The translations under genes and the position numbers were made by a program. A DNA stretch of 64,000 nucleotides from Mugil cephalus (lineage: Eukaryota; Chordata; Actinopteri; Mugiliformes; Mugilidae), in assembly GCF_022458985.1 (NCBI RefSeq), contig NC_061790.1, forward strand, positions 607,001 through 671,000, given 5' to 3'. Shown one piece after another: positions 35,177 to 47,267 of the stretch. The first letter of the stretch is position 1, and every line of letters starts with the position of its first letter. The notes beneath the pieces were generated by a model. The model saw only the letters and a program-made list of their open reading frames with translations, did not search any database and was not told where the DNA came from.

Positions 35177-35640
35177 CCGCTCCTCCTCCTCCTCCTCCCC
35201 CCTGGTTCAGCTGCTCCTCCGCTGGGATGCTCCCCACCTGGAGGACGTGTTCTCCCCCTCCATGGTTCCTCTCCGGATGATGAGGATGATGATGATGATG
35301 ATGTTTATGATGCTGTGTGTTTGTGTCCCTGGTGCTGCCTGATGGAAGGAAGGAAGGAAGAGAGGAAGAAAAGAAGGAAGGAAGAGAGGGAGGATGGAAG
35401 GGAGGAAGGCTTTAAGGAGGGGAGGAAGGAAGATGGGAAGAAAAAAAGAAGTGTGGAAGATGAGAAGAAAGGGAAGGAGGAAGGAAGAAGTCTGAAGGAA
35501 GGATGGAAAAGAGGAAGAAGGGAAGAGGGGAGGACTGACAGAAGGGAGGAAGGAAGATTTAAGGAAGAGATAAAGGAAGGAAGATAAGAAGAAAGGGAGG
35601 AAGTGGAAGGAAGGAATGAAGTGTGGTGTTAACAGCTGAT
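35177..35640 (-). promoter_or_regulatory. arid1b 5' region: purine-rich tract
   Basis: It starts with a short 5' leader (gag repeats and an in-frame stop). From 35341 to about 35625 it is nearly pure purine on plus (aggaagg, gaaag), that is, a long polypyrimidine tract on the arid1b strand. Such tracts can form triplex or non-B DNA and are common near vertebrate promoters. No TATA box is visible. Promoter function is inferred from position only. Confidence 0.4.
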
Positions 35641-35649
35641 TAATGAACT

Positions 35650-35850
35650 GACTTTAACATGTTCAGTCCCTGGCCACTTTATTAGGAACACTCCGCTGAG
35701 GTTTTATTAATCCGCCAGGACTAAATTAAATGATTATTATCACTAAAACACATCTATGTATCATCACCATCTATGGAAATGATTTCATGTTCAGTCCCTG
35801 GCCACTTCATTAGGTACCCTCCACCTCCACCATCCAGTTCAAGCACCTGG
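35650..35850. repeat. Two copies of 'ttcagtccctggccactt' element
   Basis: gttcagtccctggccactt is followed by 'tattaggaacac' (35659) and by 'cattaggtaccc' (35789). The phrase 'ggccactttattaggtacacc' is a frequent teleost interspersed repeat. The two copies are about 130 bp apart in direct orientation. Confidence 0.6.
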
Positions 35851-36355
35851 TTCTGCATCAACGTTGTTTAAATTAGAGCGACGTGAGACAAAAGATAAAT
35901 ACATTTCACGATGAAGCCAAATAAAACCTGCAGAAAAAAACTCCAGAACTGTGATTTTGTGTTTCAATAAAATACATTCTAATAAAACTATATTTTACAT
36001 AGAGTTTATTTTTAAGTTTTATACAGACATTAACTCGAGACTTAAATATCTTCTCATGTGTTTTTTTTTTTTTTTTGAAAATAAAATGTATTAATATTCA
36101 TAAACTTTAAGCTTCAGAGCTTTAAAGTGCAGTTGTGCTGCCTCCTGCTGGACACTGGGCTCCACTACACTCACCGCTGTTCATTTAAAAATAAAAATAT
36201 GAAAAATAATTAATTAAATTAAAAATATAAAAAGCTTTAAAAATGTTCTTTTTCTTGCCGTTCTATATATTAATGTGAGCTGTCATTAGCTTTGTAATCT
36301 CAAAAAAATGTTAAATTCATTATGTTTCAATAAAGGAAACGTATTGTTTAATTTG

Positions 36356-36358
36356 ATG

Positions 36359-36389
<31 letters not shown>

Positions 36390-36422
36390 GTCTATCTATC
36401 TGTCTATCTATCTATCTATCTG
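36356..36422. repeat. (TATC)n microsatellite
   Basis: About 16 tatc/tgtc units. Confidence 0.92.
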
Positions 36423-38430
36423 TTTAACGTGAAATCATTTTTAAAATACATTCTTATGGAATAAAAGATTTCATACATTATTTTCACCTTATTCTAACAG
36501 AAATAGTAGCATTAAGATAAATAAGTGGATAATAACTTTTAGATTGAATAATTATGAGTTAATAGCTAATTAAAATAATATCAATAAAATAATATAATTC
36601 ATATATATATTTTTTAGTTATTTTTCTGGCATCCGACTGAATCAATAACTTTATTAGTTGCTTATTTTCTTCATTTCCTGCTGCGCGTCAGTGAGCTCTG
36701 GCTAACGCTAGCTAATGATTAGATTAGTATTCATATTGTTTTGGTTTTATTCAGGCTGTAAGATAATAATAATAATTTAATGTTTTTATTGCTAACTAGC
36801 CATTTAAACAGGGAAAGCTGGAGTGCAAATGCCACTGCTCAGTTTTCTTGTGTGGAAGATTACATGATTATTAACAGTAATTAACAGATATAATTTTACT
36901 TTACTATTATATAAAAGCTGAGTTTCCTACTCCCTGTGCTAGCTTCTCTGGTATTAGCTAACTGTTTAACCAGGGGAAGGTAGAGTTTGAATAGTCATGT
37001 TTGTTTTAGTTGTCCAGAAGGTAAAAATGATTTTCAGTAGCACAGAATAGAACCATGTCTCATCTTAACAGCAAGGCTAGGCTAATGTTAGCTAGTTAAA
37101 ACCATGAAAAGCATTCTCATGAAGTAATGAAAGTTGAGACAAGGCTATAATTTAATCAGCAAAAATAAAAACCAACAATTCTGAACAACATAGTAAGATG
37201 TGTGTAAATATTTTTTTGTTGTTGAATTTCCACCACGAACCACGAAGGGAAGCTAATTTCTGTGCTAAGTGGTTTTGTATTAGGTAGATGTTCAACCAGG
37301 GAAACTCAGAGTGCTAATGGTTCGACTTTAGTGTGTTTAACAGAAACATAACTCATCTTAACAACTAAGCTCGGTTAATGTTAATTCATTAAAACAACCA
37401 GTAGCTTGAGTAACTGATCCATGAAACGATGTAAGTTGGGACAAGGTTATCATTTAAAACTGCAAAAATATAAAGTGAAAAATCTAAACAACATAGCAAG
37501 AAGAACTTTGTTTCGACATAAAAACTGAGTTTTGACCACACAGTGAAGTTAAGCTCATCCTTTTGCAAACTACTCTTTTATTCGCTAGCAGTTTACCCAG
37601 AGAGAGCTAGGGTTTAATGCTAACTTTGTAAAGCTATTGTCTACGTCACCAGGTAAAAACAGTATGTTAGTGTCATGTAAATTATAGAGACGGACTCACA
37701 GCTAACTTCTTGTCGTGGAGTATTTCACTGGGGAGCTGGAGCCCCGCGGGGGGACTGTGCTTCGCTCTGGCCCTCGGCTACAACACAGACAGTACGTTCA
37801 CATGCACATGGGGAAAAACACAAAAAACAAAAACGAATTGTTGCCTTCGGACTCTGGCTGGAGAACTTCAGTGCATGTAAACACGTTACTCCGACTAAAA
37901 TCAATGACTTCAATGTGTATTCACAAACAGATGGTGCCAGCTAGTCAAGTCCTCAAAATGATCTTTATCATTCAAGCCTACATCAGATGTACTGACCAGC
38001 TCTCTGACAAATGGTTCCAGTGTGGGTAAGAGGGATGTGTTTGACTTGGAGGAACAGACGGTTCATAATGAAGCAAACACATTCTGTTGTTTAGTAAAGG
38101 AGTGACATGGACACTTGATCGTTGAACACATTTTCTGTTCGTCTAATGTTTGATCCACAGCTAATACTCTAGAATCCTCTGGTGAAGTTGTTGCAGCATG
38201 TGGAACTGTTGAGACATGAACTGTTCAAAACGAGCTCCATTCCTCGTTGTCGTAATTGGCAGCATTTCAACATTAAAACGAAAGTACAGTCGCTAGCTAA
38301 AAAAAATTATAAAAAAATAAATCTTACAGTGTATGCACTTCACTGCTGACAGGACCTTAGATTAAGATTGATGACAGTAACACATTAACAGTTCTAAAAG
38401 AGAAAATCTTAAGAATGATAAGAATAATAC
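36423..38430. other. Intergenic, no gene seen
   Basis: A/T-rich sequence upstream of arid1b and downstream of the IFI44-like cluster. Short words 'gctagc', 'aatgttagctagtta' and similar recur, but no exon can be supported. Confidence 0.5.
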
Positions 38431-38579
38431 ACAGTCTCTTTTACTACAGTCTCTCATCTGCAGCTCTGACAGTCATCGCTAGCCGACATGAAATGATTTG
38501 CTCCTGGTGATTCACTGCAGGAATGTTACATGAGACGCCAGATTTAGTGTTAAATAGGAATAATTAGTATTGTGTAAGC

Positions 38580-38581
38580 TG

Positions 38582-38641
<60 letters not shown>

Positions 38642-38709
38642 GATGGATGGATGGATGGATGGATGGATGGATGGATGGATGGATGGATGGATGGATGGAT
38701 GGATGGATG

Positions 38710-38792
<83 letters not shown>
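38580..38792. repeat. (GATA)n-(GGAT)n-(GATA)n compound microsatellite
   Basis: About 15 gata, then 17 ggat, then 23 gata units. It occupies the place where the terminal exon of the decayed IFI44-like copy should be. Confidence 0.95.
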
Positions 38793-38874
38793 GTCGATAT
38801 CATGATCAGTAAAGGGACTGAAAAGTCAGTGCTGTGTTTTATCTCTGCACTAAGTCACAGCTGATTAAACAAAC

Positions 38875-40322
38875 CTTGTTTTTCAGGCGCTCGGACTTGT
38901 AGACGTTCTTTAAGTCGTCCTTGATTTCTGGACAGGCCTTGTCACTTTTGGTGAGGACGATGACTTGAGGAATCTCTGTCAGGACAACGAGCAGAGAAAC
39001 ACTGAGTCCTGTAGTGAACGCACACAAACATGCAAACACACTGCGGCAGATGGTGTTTGATAGAGGATGTCAGAGGAAAACTTAAAACACAGTGATTTCT
39101 GCTGTTTCCCAGTCGACTGGCTTCCATTCTGATATTCCCAATTTTCTTCATAGTTTCATCTCCAACAGACGCTGTGTCGGCAGGAAGGACACAAACCAGA
39201 ACGTGCACCTTGTCACTGGGATTTGGGTTTTCATTGTAGAATCGATCATCCTCTGTTATTATTACATTACTGTTAAACTGAAAATAAAAGTGAATTCAAT
39301 TGAATGACTTTTCCAACACTTAGTCCAATTAATCATTTACTATTTTTCTTTAGGAAAAAGTTGTCATAGCTGAAGTATCTGTACCTCGTATCCCTCTGTA
39401 ACGTGTCCCTTTAAAGCCAGTTTGACGTCATCCTCTTGGACCCCTTGGCTGCTCAGGCCCATAATGTCACTGAAGACGAAAGGGAAACATGACTCTGGAC
39501 GGGTCTTAATCCTGTAGGTTCTGAACTATAACACACATGTGGAGAAACGTGTGGTTATTCTAATTATTACAGAGTCGACCCCGGCATATTAGTAGGTTAA
39601 GAGATTACATTAAACCATATAAGGCGATTTTAGTTTTTCACACTTGTGTTACAGTTTTCTCTTTGCAGTTGGGTCGAGGCTTCCCAGTCTTACCAGACCA
39701 TGCACAGCAAGTGGGTTGTTGTGGATTGTTATTGTCCCTAATCCACATTAAATTTACTTGCTTTGTTATTTCACTATACACTTTTTCACACAATTAAATG
39801 TTGTTCATACCTTCATGGTGAAACTGTGATCAGAAGTGTTGTCAGCCAAAGCCAGCTTGTACATTCTGCTGTGGAAGATACTGTTGACGGAGTTGATGAA
39901 ACTGGACTTTCCTGATCCAGCTGGTCCGTGAAGGAGGATCCTGAGCTGCTGTCCTTCGACCTGAGGTTTGCATTTCTCCACATACACAAAAGGAAATTAG
40001 ACTAAACTGATTTTTTAGATTTTGGGTTTTGTACTTAACATCCAGATATGTCACAGCTGGTAAATTAATAATGAAGGAAAACAAGAAAAGTCTGTCTAAT
40101 ATTTGACTCATTTGTAGAAACATTAACTAATGATGGTTTTAACAAACTCACCCCCAATTTATTGTCCTCCATGGTGTACTGGAAACTTAAAACATGTCCA
40201 CATACAAAAAAACATCATGAAGATGTCAGCAAACAACAGTGTGTCATTCTCTATAAATTACAACAACAGTGATTTTAATTAGTCTTACGAGATGCATCAG
40301 ATTTGGATTGACTTCCTCCCAT
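38875..40322 (-). pseudogene. IFI44-like GTPase gene, decayed copy (exons 1-6; last exon missing)
   Basis: Exons homologous to the intact gene at 42.8-46.5 kb: 40289-40322 (MGGSQSKSDAS), 40152-40185 ('PWRTINWG'), about 39811-39975 (P-loop '[14 protein letters not shown]'), 39385-39525 ('[10 protein letters not shown]'), 39109-39277 ('VHVLVCVLPAD') and 38875-38975 ('[14 protein letters not shown]', with the guanine-specificity-type TKSD). Faults: (1) no acceptor before exon 3 keeps the conserved frame; (2) the exon 5 donor is GA where the intact gene and the third fragment have GT; (3) the C-terminal exon is absent, replaced by the GATA repeat, and read-through of exon 6 stops after about 10 codons. 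Exons 4 and 6 are otherwise open, so decay is recent or the locus makes an altered product. IFI44 proteins are interferon-induced cytoplasmic GTP-binding-like proteins. Confidence 0.8.
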
Positions 40323-42768
40323 GCCTGCAAAATGCACAAGAAAATGTTTTTCAATGACTTAAGGAGTAAGCAGATGTTTAGAATCCTAACTGAGTTAGAA
40401 CTGAGTGAAACAATGAGACACCATGGATAGCACTCTCTTGGTACCGTCTCTGTCAACATGGGAGTTAGCACAGTTAGCATACGGCACATACACAACACAC
40501 AGGCAACTTTATGTTATTACAGTTACAGATACAAATATTGTTGGCGGTAAAGTACCAGTCTGCTCTCTCCATTCACTCCATTCTCTCCAATGCAAACATT
40601 TGGACAGAGAAACAGACGGACCCCTGTTTTTTTAAATCAAGCCTGTATCCACAATATTTACTCTAGAAAGACCAAAAAACAAACATATCAAAGTGTTCGG
40701 GAAGGTTTTAGGACGCCCACGGTCTGCTCGTTTGTCTGATAGGAGCTACTGTTTGGTCACAGTGAGATTCCTCCACGCCCATGTGTCCTGCTGCCGGTGT
40801 CGCGCCAGGATAGTTACCGTTTACCGTTACCAAGATTATTACGTTTCTTCGCTTCGGTTTGTCAAAAAGGTTTTTATTCTGCTGTATGCTACTGTTAACC
40901 TAAATTTATACTATTCAGTGTTCCACATTCACAATGTCGTATCTTTTTCCTCCTATAATCTGACAGTGGTATTTAACCATTATGGGCTACACGATTACTT
41001 AAGCTGTGAATTCAAGATGACATCGACTCGAAATGTAGGCTACATTAAACCATAAATGTTTGTTATTTTGTGGGTATTTCAGGTCACACACTAGACAGAT
41101 GAGGCACTATCATCTTGTGTTTCATTTTGTGAGTATTTAAGGTCATGTCTAGTAACGCTGGTGAGTATGGAGAAGTTTACTCTATCCTGGCTCAAATTAA
41201 GGGGGATTCTTATTATGGCGGAGAAGCGAAGAAAGCTCCACACTCCCTGAGCGTATGCGCGCTCCCGCGGCAGGGGGATAGCAGTCCTATCGGCACGACA
41301 CCTGTCACTGCTTTGGGGCTGGAAGGAAGAAGGAGGGAGTCGTTACCATGGCTACAGGACACAAACGTATTTGCAACGGCAGTCTATCGGTTATTCAAAA
41401 TAATCCTCATATGCTTTCATAACAATGGCTGGATACGATCGATGTGCCGTGTACGGATGGAGCAATGACCGCCGATATAATTCCAAGTAAGTTTATATGC
41501 TTATGTCCGTAGATTTCTTATTAAATTAATTCAATTAACATTCACATTTCACTACTTTTATTACTTTTATTTACTTTCTATTGTTGTTGCATTAATTTAC
41601 CGGCTCCCCTTAACGTCCCTGAGTTCAGAGACAGCACTACTCGAGCTGTAAGCGCCCGTCAGGGAGGCTTCCTGCAGGGAGGCTTCCTGCAGGGAGGCTT
41701 CCTGCAGCTGGGTCCGAAGTGGAGTCAGTTGTGGTGGCTCACTACACCCCTTACCTGGATCTGTGCACTTGGAACGGGCCAGGTTATAATCTAAAGGCTA
41801 CATGGAAGCCCTGGGGACATTAAATAGTTTTAAGTGGAATCGACGAGTGTGACCAATAAGAGCCAGGTATCAGAGCTGCCATTCAAGTTGCCTTTAGTTT
41901 TACTTACATCAGACAGTGGAACAAAATAGGGGAAATAATTGTCAACAAAATTCTTCTGACGTTTTAGAGTCAGATTTTATTTGTAGGTTCAGCTTTAGCA
42001 ATGCAACAGCTCAAAAATCAAGCAAAACCAAAATCAGATAATTGTTGTTAAAATAATTATAAAATGAGATAATCACTCAAGAACTTAAATCACTGTTGAT
42101 AAATCAATATGAAAATACTTGTAAAAAATAATTACTTATTAGCTGGACACATGAAGTAGGGGGAGAGAAAATTTCTAAAAAATGGTCGATGCGAACACAC
42201 CTGAATCCAGTCTGTTACTGCCACAGCGAGGTGGTGAAACAGGGACGTTCCCAGTGAACATCGTCACAGCCAAAGTAGCACTGTAGGGGAGTTGGCTCAG
42301 TTCACACACAGCACAGTCCTGAAATACACTTCTGCATTTACTCTTTTATACTCCTAACACATCCTACATATAGTGCATTATCACGACTAACCATCATGCC
42401 AGCGTTTCTATAAGGGTCTGACACTCATGACTTATTAATCAATACTTTGGACATTAGATCGTTTTCTGTATCTTTCCACTAACCGTGTCTGAACGTGTCC
42501 TGACATGGCCTAAGGAAGGCCTTGACCAGTTCATCTTTTTCTAGATTACCCAGCAGCTGTATCCTGTTTTTCTCATCACACATTAGTCACATTTCTTCAA
42601 CTACTATTCATATGATATTCTGTGTATAATATTTTATTCAGTGAGAATCAACACAATAAGTCAACATTAGCCAAAACAAGCCAAAAAGTTTTGATTCTAC
42701 ACATAGTACCATACTTTAACTGAAATCTCAACTCACTGGACAGCGCATCTAGCATCTAGACTTGAACT
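40323..42768. other. Intergenic spacer between the two IFI44-like units
   Basis: Upstream region of the decayed copy and downstream region of the intact gene. It contains a 17-bp tandem triplet of 'cagggaggcttcctg' type at about 41658-41708. No further IFI44-like exon, ISRE or other gene was recognised. Confidence 0.5.
41658..41710. repeat. 17-bp tandem repeat, 3 units
   Basis: Three successive copies of cagggaggcttcctg with a 2-bp linker (gc/ca). Confidence 0.85.
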
Positions 42769-45700
42769 CTAGTTTTGGTTGCTGGCGTCATCTGCAATAG
42801 TGATGATGTTTCTCAGGGTGTTCAGGATGAGAGCGTTGATGTCGTCGTTCAGGTTGGTTTCTGAATGGTAGTTCTTCACTGGGAAGATGCAGTTGACGGG
42901 GATGCCCACATTTGCACTGAACTTCTCAATCTACATTTGAGAAATCACATTTCAGTTCAGACTTTATAGATCTGACTTCAGATCAAAAGAAAGCGTTATG
43001 CTGAACTACTGAGTGACTTAAGCATCTATTACCTTTGTCTGTAGCGATTTGCTCCTGTAGACATTCTTCATGTCTGTCTTGATCTCACGACAGGCCTCAT
43101 CAATTTTGGTGAAAAGGGCGACTTGAGGAATTCCTGCTCAGGGGAAACAAAAGACACACAAGTCAAACCATTACTTTACCCTGACTGATGTTCCCTATGG
43201 AGATAAGATTTGTAAAAGGAAGCCAGTGCATATGGCATGAAGGGTTTGTAATGTGACTAACTGTCCTCTTAAGAAGTTTTACAAGTAGTTAGTTCAAAGA
43301 AACCCAAAATGAAATGCAGTAAACAAGTCATTTCTGCTCTCACCAAGTTCAGTTGCTTCATCTCTTATGTCGCATAGTGTTTCCACAACATCAGAATCCA
43401 TCAGGTGTGCTGTGTTTGCATCAATGACAAAAACCACAATGTGCACTTTGTCGTTGTCTGTTGGAGCATTGTTGTAGCATGGGTCATTCTTTGGTATTTT
43501 ACTTTCAGGATTGAACTGAAAGACAAAATGACAAATAGTTAAATGAACGCTTACAAAGATTAACATATAAATTAATAGATTAGTATTACATTTAATGTAA
43601 GAGCTTTAAAAATGTGGTGACTTTACCGTGTAGTCATCTTTCACTTTTCCCTTCATCACCAGTTTCATATCTTTCACATGGATTTTTCTGTTTCTCCTTC
43701 CGGCGTGTTTCAGGCCCATCATGTCATTTAGGACGAAAGGGTAAAAGATTGTTCGGTTTCCTTTCTCGATCTTGTAGGTTGTATACTGTGAACCACACAA
43801 AGAGTAAGATGCAGTTATTATACCTGTCTTGTCTGGTTCAGTTGTGCTTGTGTCCTTAAAGGTGCTTTCATTAAGCGTATTTCAAAGGAAAACACTACAA
43901 ATTATGTGCATCCACATGTTCTTACAAGTCATTAGGATAACCTTTGCACATTTTATCAGAAAAAGATGAAATGATGCGAAGTCTGATAATATGCATGTGT
44001 GATTTCAGTTGGAACCTAAAGAAATGTGGAGTGTGGAGTCTATCTACGGTTAATTCTGTTCAAAGCAGTGAGTCCATGTATATTTGTATTATGTTAACTG
44101 TTAAGGAAAAAATGACGGTGTCTCGTTTCAAAGTTTTACTTGCAGCAAGCAGCCGATACATGTACTACAGCAAGTACAGAATCAACTGATGATCGTTACA
44201 CTGACTTTTATACAGTAGATCCTGTCTTAGAATGGAGACAACCTTGTTATAGAGACAGACTGTCAGCATCATTGGATGGTTGGATGACTTCATGCTGCAT
44301 CTGTGGGACCTTACATCTACTATTTGGTGAAGACGATCAGAGAGAATATCTTGTGTAAAAGTTTAACTTCTGTATTTTTCCAACATTAACACACTTGGTA
44401 ACATGTTTTGAGCAGGTTAAGAGACAAACCTGACATGTAAACATAAGTACATAACGCCGTTTCCGTTACTGAAAATTAAATAGGGCGCGTTACTTGGTTC
44501 TCAGCTACGGGAGCCGCGAAGCTGTTGCATGGGTGATGATGATTGGCTACGGTGCAGTAGGCTTTTACGATAAGCCAATCAGAGGCAGCGTTCAGTTTAT
44601 ACACAAATCACACCAAACCAGCAGAGGGAAGCGGCAGCGATGCTGAATGTGGAGGAAAAGCTGCAGCCGTCACTCTGTTGGGTTTTTAGGGGTTAATAAG
44701 GCCTCCAGCCTGTGTATCACCTTGGGAAGAATCAAGAAGAATGTTTCTTACGCTATCTCACCATATCAATCGTCGTCTTTCGCTTTGCTACTGCTGCTCA
44801 CAGACTAGGACACATTACACCCTGATATCTCACATGCTGGAGACCAGATGAAGCTAATCAGCTACACATAGAAACTCACTGACACATGAGAGGCAGGACT
44901 CCTCCCCATTGTCTTACGGGCGGGGTCTAGGTAGAATAAAGTCACTGTACGTCCCTGAGGTGGAGCTTTTGGTTCTTCTTGCCCCTAAGGTGAACTGACC
45001 AAAGCCTCAGCGCTGAAATCAATATCTGTTCTCTGTGAACCAAATAAATTTCCAAAACGTGAGAAAATGTTGCGTGATTTGTTCGTAGGTGAACGACCCT
45101 TTCCACACGGTATAAAGATCCTGGGCTGAAGGAGAGGAAAAGATCCTCCTTCCACAGGTTTTTCTCTCTGATTCATATCTGCCTGTTACATTCTGACTCT
45201 ACTTCCTGACAGAATGGATCAGTGTAGAAGCTTCAGCTCAGAAACTAGTTTCGATCTTCTCCCATAAAGACTGATCTCTGAAGGACACAGATTGTTGATC
45301 CTTTTTTTTCAATTAAACTAAATTTGTCACACAATGGTTAATGGAAGCTCATAGGTGAATGGTGACTATTTATTTCTAGTTTGTACAGAGCGCTGCCATG
45401 ATGGTTAACGTGGGAGATCACTGTACAAGCTGGATATAAACACAGTCACCGTTGCCTATGCGCTTCCATTAACCATCGTGTAACAACACATTTGATTTGT
45501 TTTATTGAAAAAAACTAGCTGAGAACCAAGTCAGACGATAATAGACAGCATTAGTTTGTAACGAGCCCCATTTAATTTTCAGTAACGGAAACGGCGTTAC
45601 AACGATGGAAACAGTAATTAGATTACTCCGTTACTGAAATAAGTGACGCTGTTTATTTAAACCTGGTTATTCCCATCACTGTACTGCTTCTACTTCCTTA

Positions 45701-46456
45701 TGAATCTCCACCACTAACATCTCTCTTCTTTCTGGTACTGATGCCTTGCTCACTGCTCACAGCCCCAGGCGTCCACACCCCTGCTGTACGGACCTATGAT
45801 AACCCCTATGCCTGAGAACAGCCTGTGCTTGCTGCACGACCTTCCTTGAATTCCATTACCGCTACCAGCCTCAGCACACTTAAACTCCTCCGTCTTATGT
45901 TAAACTTGTTAGCTCAGATTTAAAATCTAAGATTTTACACAACTTTATACTTTACACAATCAAAACTCCTTTGTACCTTTTTGGTGAAGCAGCCACGACC
46001 GATGTTATCGACCATAACCTGACGGCACAATTTGCCTTGTAAGGCACTTTTCACAGAGTTGATGAAACTCGACTTTCCAGCTCCAACTGGTCCATGAAGA
46101 AGAATCCTGAGCTGCAGATCCCGTCTCTGAGGTTTGTAGTTGTTCAGATACTGTAGATCATCCTGTGTATTCCTGCTCAGGGAAGGAGACTGATTTAGCT
46201 GCCGTTATCTTGGATGATTCTGTAACAGAAAATGGTGGAAAACTGCAGCTTTCTGTGGAGTGTAAACACACTTACCCCCAGTTTATTTGCCTCCATGGTT
46301 CATCCAGAACTGATAAGTCACATGTTGAAGAAAGAAGAACGGTCAATGTACAAACATGTGATTCAGTATATGATCAGCTGAACTATTGTTCTGTTTTTAG
46401 GTACCCTTACGTGGAGGAGGGGAAGGTGGATCAGATGTAGAAAACCATCCTCCCAT
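42769..46456 (-). CDS. Interferon-induced protein 44-like GTPase (complete, 7 exons)
   Basis: Exons: 46411-46456, 46276-46309, 45977-46172, 43627-43785, 43344-43515, 43033-43133, 42769-42930. All are GT/AG, phases close, and the product is 289 aa ending at TAG. Features: N-terminal MGG (Gly2, possible myristoylation), '[11 protein letters not shown]' (residues 17-27) typical of fish IFI44-like proteins, P-loop GPVGAGKS at 54-61, '[10 protein letters not shown]' (G3-like region), '[10 protein letters not shown]', TKID at 211-214 as G4-like motif, and a C-terminal 'NYHSE..LN.DINALIL' helix region. The IFI44 family comprises interferon-stimulated antiviral or antiproliferative proteins. GTPase activity is not well established. 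Intron 3 (43786-45976) carries a nested DNA transposon. Two ISRE-like sites lie upstream. Fish have many IFI44-like paralogues, so I give no symbol. Confidence 0.92.
44452..45599. mobile_element. Palindromic DNA transposon (hAT-like, non-autonomous) in IFI44-like intron 3
   Basis: A perfect 30-bp inverted repeat starts taacgccgtttccgttactg at 44452-44481 and is mirrored at 45570-45599. A second arm pair cttggttctcagct lies at 44493-44506 and 45517-45530. The element may extend right to about 45688, where 'ttcccatcactg' resembles the end of fish hAT elements (cagtgatgggaa). There is no transposase ORF. The interior holds a second hairpin. Confidence 0.75.
45329..45481. repeat. Internal hairpin within the transposon
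   Basis: Left arm 45329-45366 (contains acaatggttaatggaagc) and right arm 45445-45481 (contains gcttccattaaccatcgtgt) are imperfect reverse complements over about 37 bp around an 80-bp loop. Confidence 0.8.
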
Positions 46457-46731
46457 GTCTGGAAAGCAAACATTTAGTCTGAGTGGATGTTTCAAGAAAT
46501 GATTCTGTTTCATCTTCCATCAAGTGAGTGACACGATCAGTAAATGATTAATACGTTTATAATACATAATCTTTGGATGTTTTCATGATCTGAAGCACTG
46601 TAAGTTAAAGAGAATGATACCTGGAAATCCTTTACTTCATATTTGAAAACCAGCAACAGAATCAAGCTGAAATCTGACACTGGACACTGTTAGTCATCAT
46701 GCAGACAGTATGAAGTCCTCCTCCCTTCACT

Positions 46732-46745
46732 GCTTTCACTTTCAC
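46732..46745 (-). promoter_or_regulatory. ISRE-like site upstream of IFI44-like gene
   Basis: On the gene strand it reads GTGAAAGTGAAAGC, fitting the ISRE/IRF core GAAANNGAAA. It lies about 280 bases upstream of the start codon. Binding by IRF/ISGF3 is inferred. Confidence 0.75.
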
Positions 46746-47252
46746 CTCGGTCCCATAACTTACCAGAATTCCCCTCATTCTCTTTAGATGAATATGAATT
46801 ATAAAAACACTGATGGATTCATTGTACTATGAAAACGTTTTATCACACGCACATGTTTTTCTTAGTATTATTTAACTGCAGCTGGATGAAGGAGTGAAGA
46901 GATACTGTCTGCTCGGATTCAGACAAATGAAGCAAAATGTTTCACAGCTGAAGAAAGAATAATAATCATTTTACAAAAACCTGGTAGAATATATCATCAC
47001 CTAAAGTAAGATACATAATTATGTGTTTAAGTCCACTTTCAGAACACGTTTAGAAATGAACGGAGTATAAATTCTTTCAGAAGGCTTCATCTCTCTCTCC
47101 TTTAATTTGGTAACAAGTATTAACAGAATCAAGCTTAAATCACCAGACGACATGAAAACGTCCTACCTTCAGTCTTCTCGCTGACCTCAGAGACACGCAG
47201 TCAGAGACACAGTGGTTAGAGACACAGTGGTCCTCCACCCGTCACTGTTATT

Positions 47253-47267
47253 CGCTTTCACTTTCAT
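47253..47267 (-). promoter_or_regulatory. Second ISRE-like site upstream of IFI44-like gene
   Basis: On the gene strand it reads ATGAAAGTGAAAGCG, again GAAANNGAAA. It is about 800 bases before the ATG. The sequence between the two sites contains 'tgaag/gtagga' at about 47160, a plausible 5' UTR exon end, so this could be the promoter-proximal site. Confidence 0.72.

Noticed and set aside
37715-38029. 104-codon plus-strand frame upstream of arid1b
   Set aside because: No recognisable domain, no splice partners and ordinary intergenic composition.
38564-38803. Frames reading repeated Ser-Ile-Tyr-Leu at 38.6 kb and 47.9 kb
   Set aside because: Translation of (gata)n/(ggat)n microsatellites.
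46165-46440. 91-codon plus-strand frame overlapping the IFI44-like exons
   Set aside because: Antisense shadow of exons 1-3 of the IFI44-like gene.
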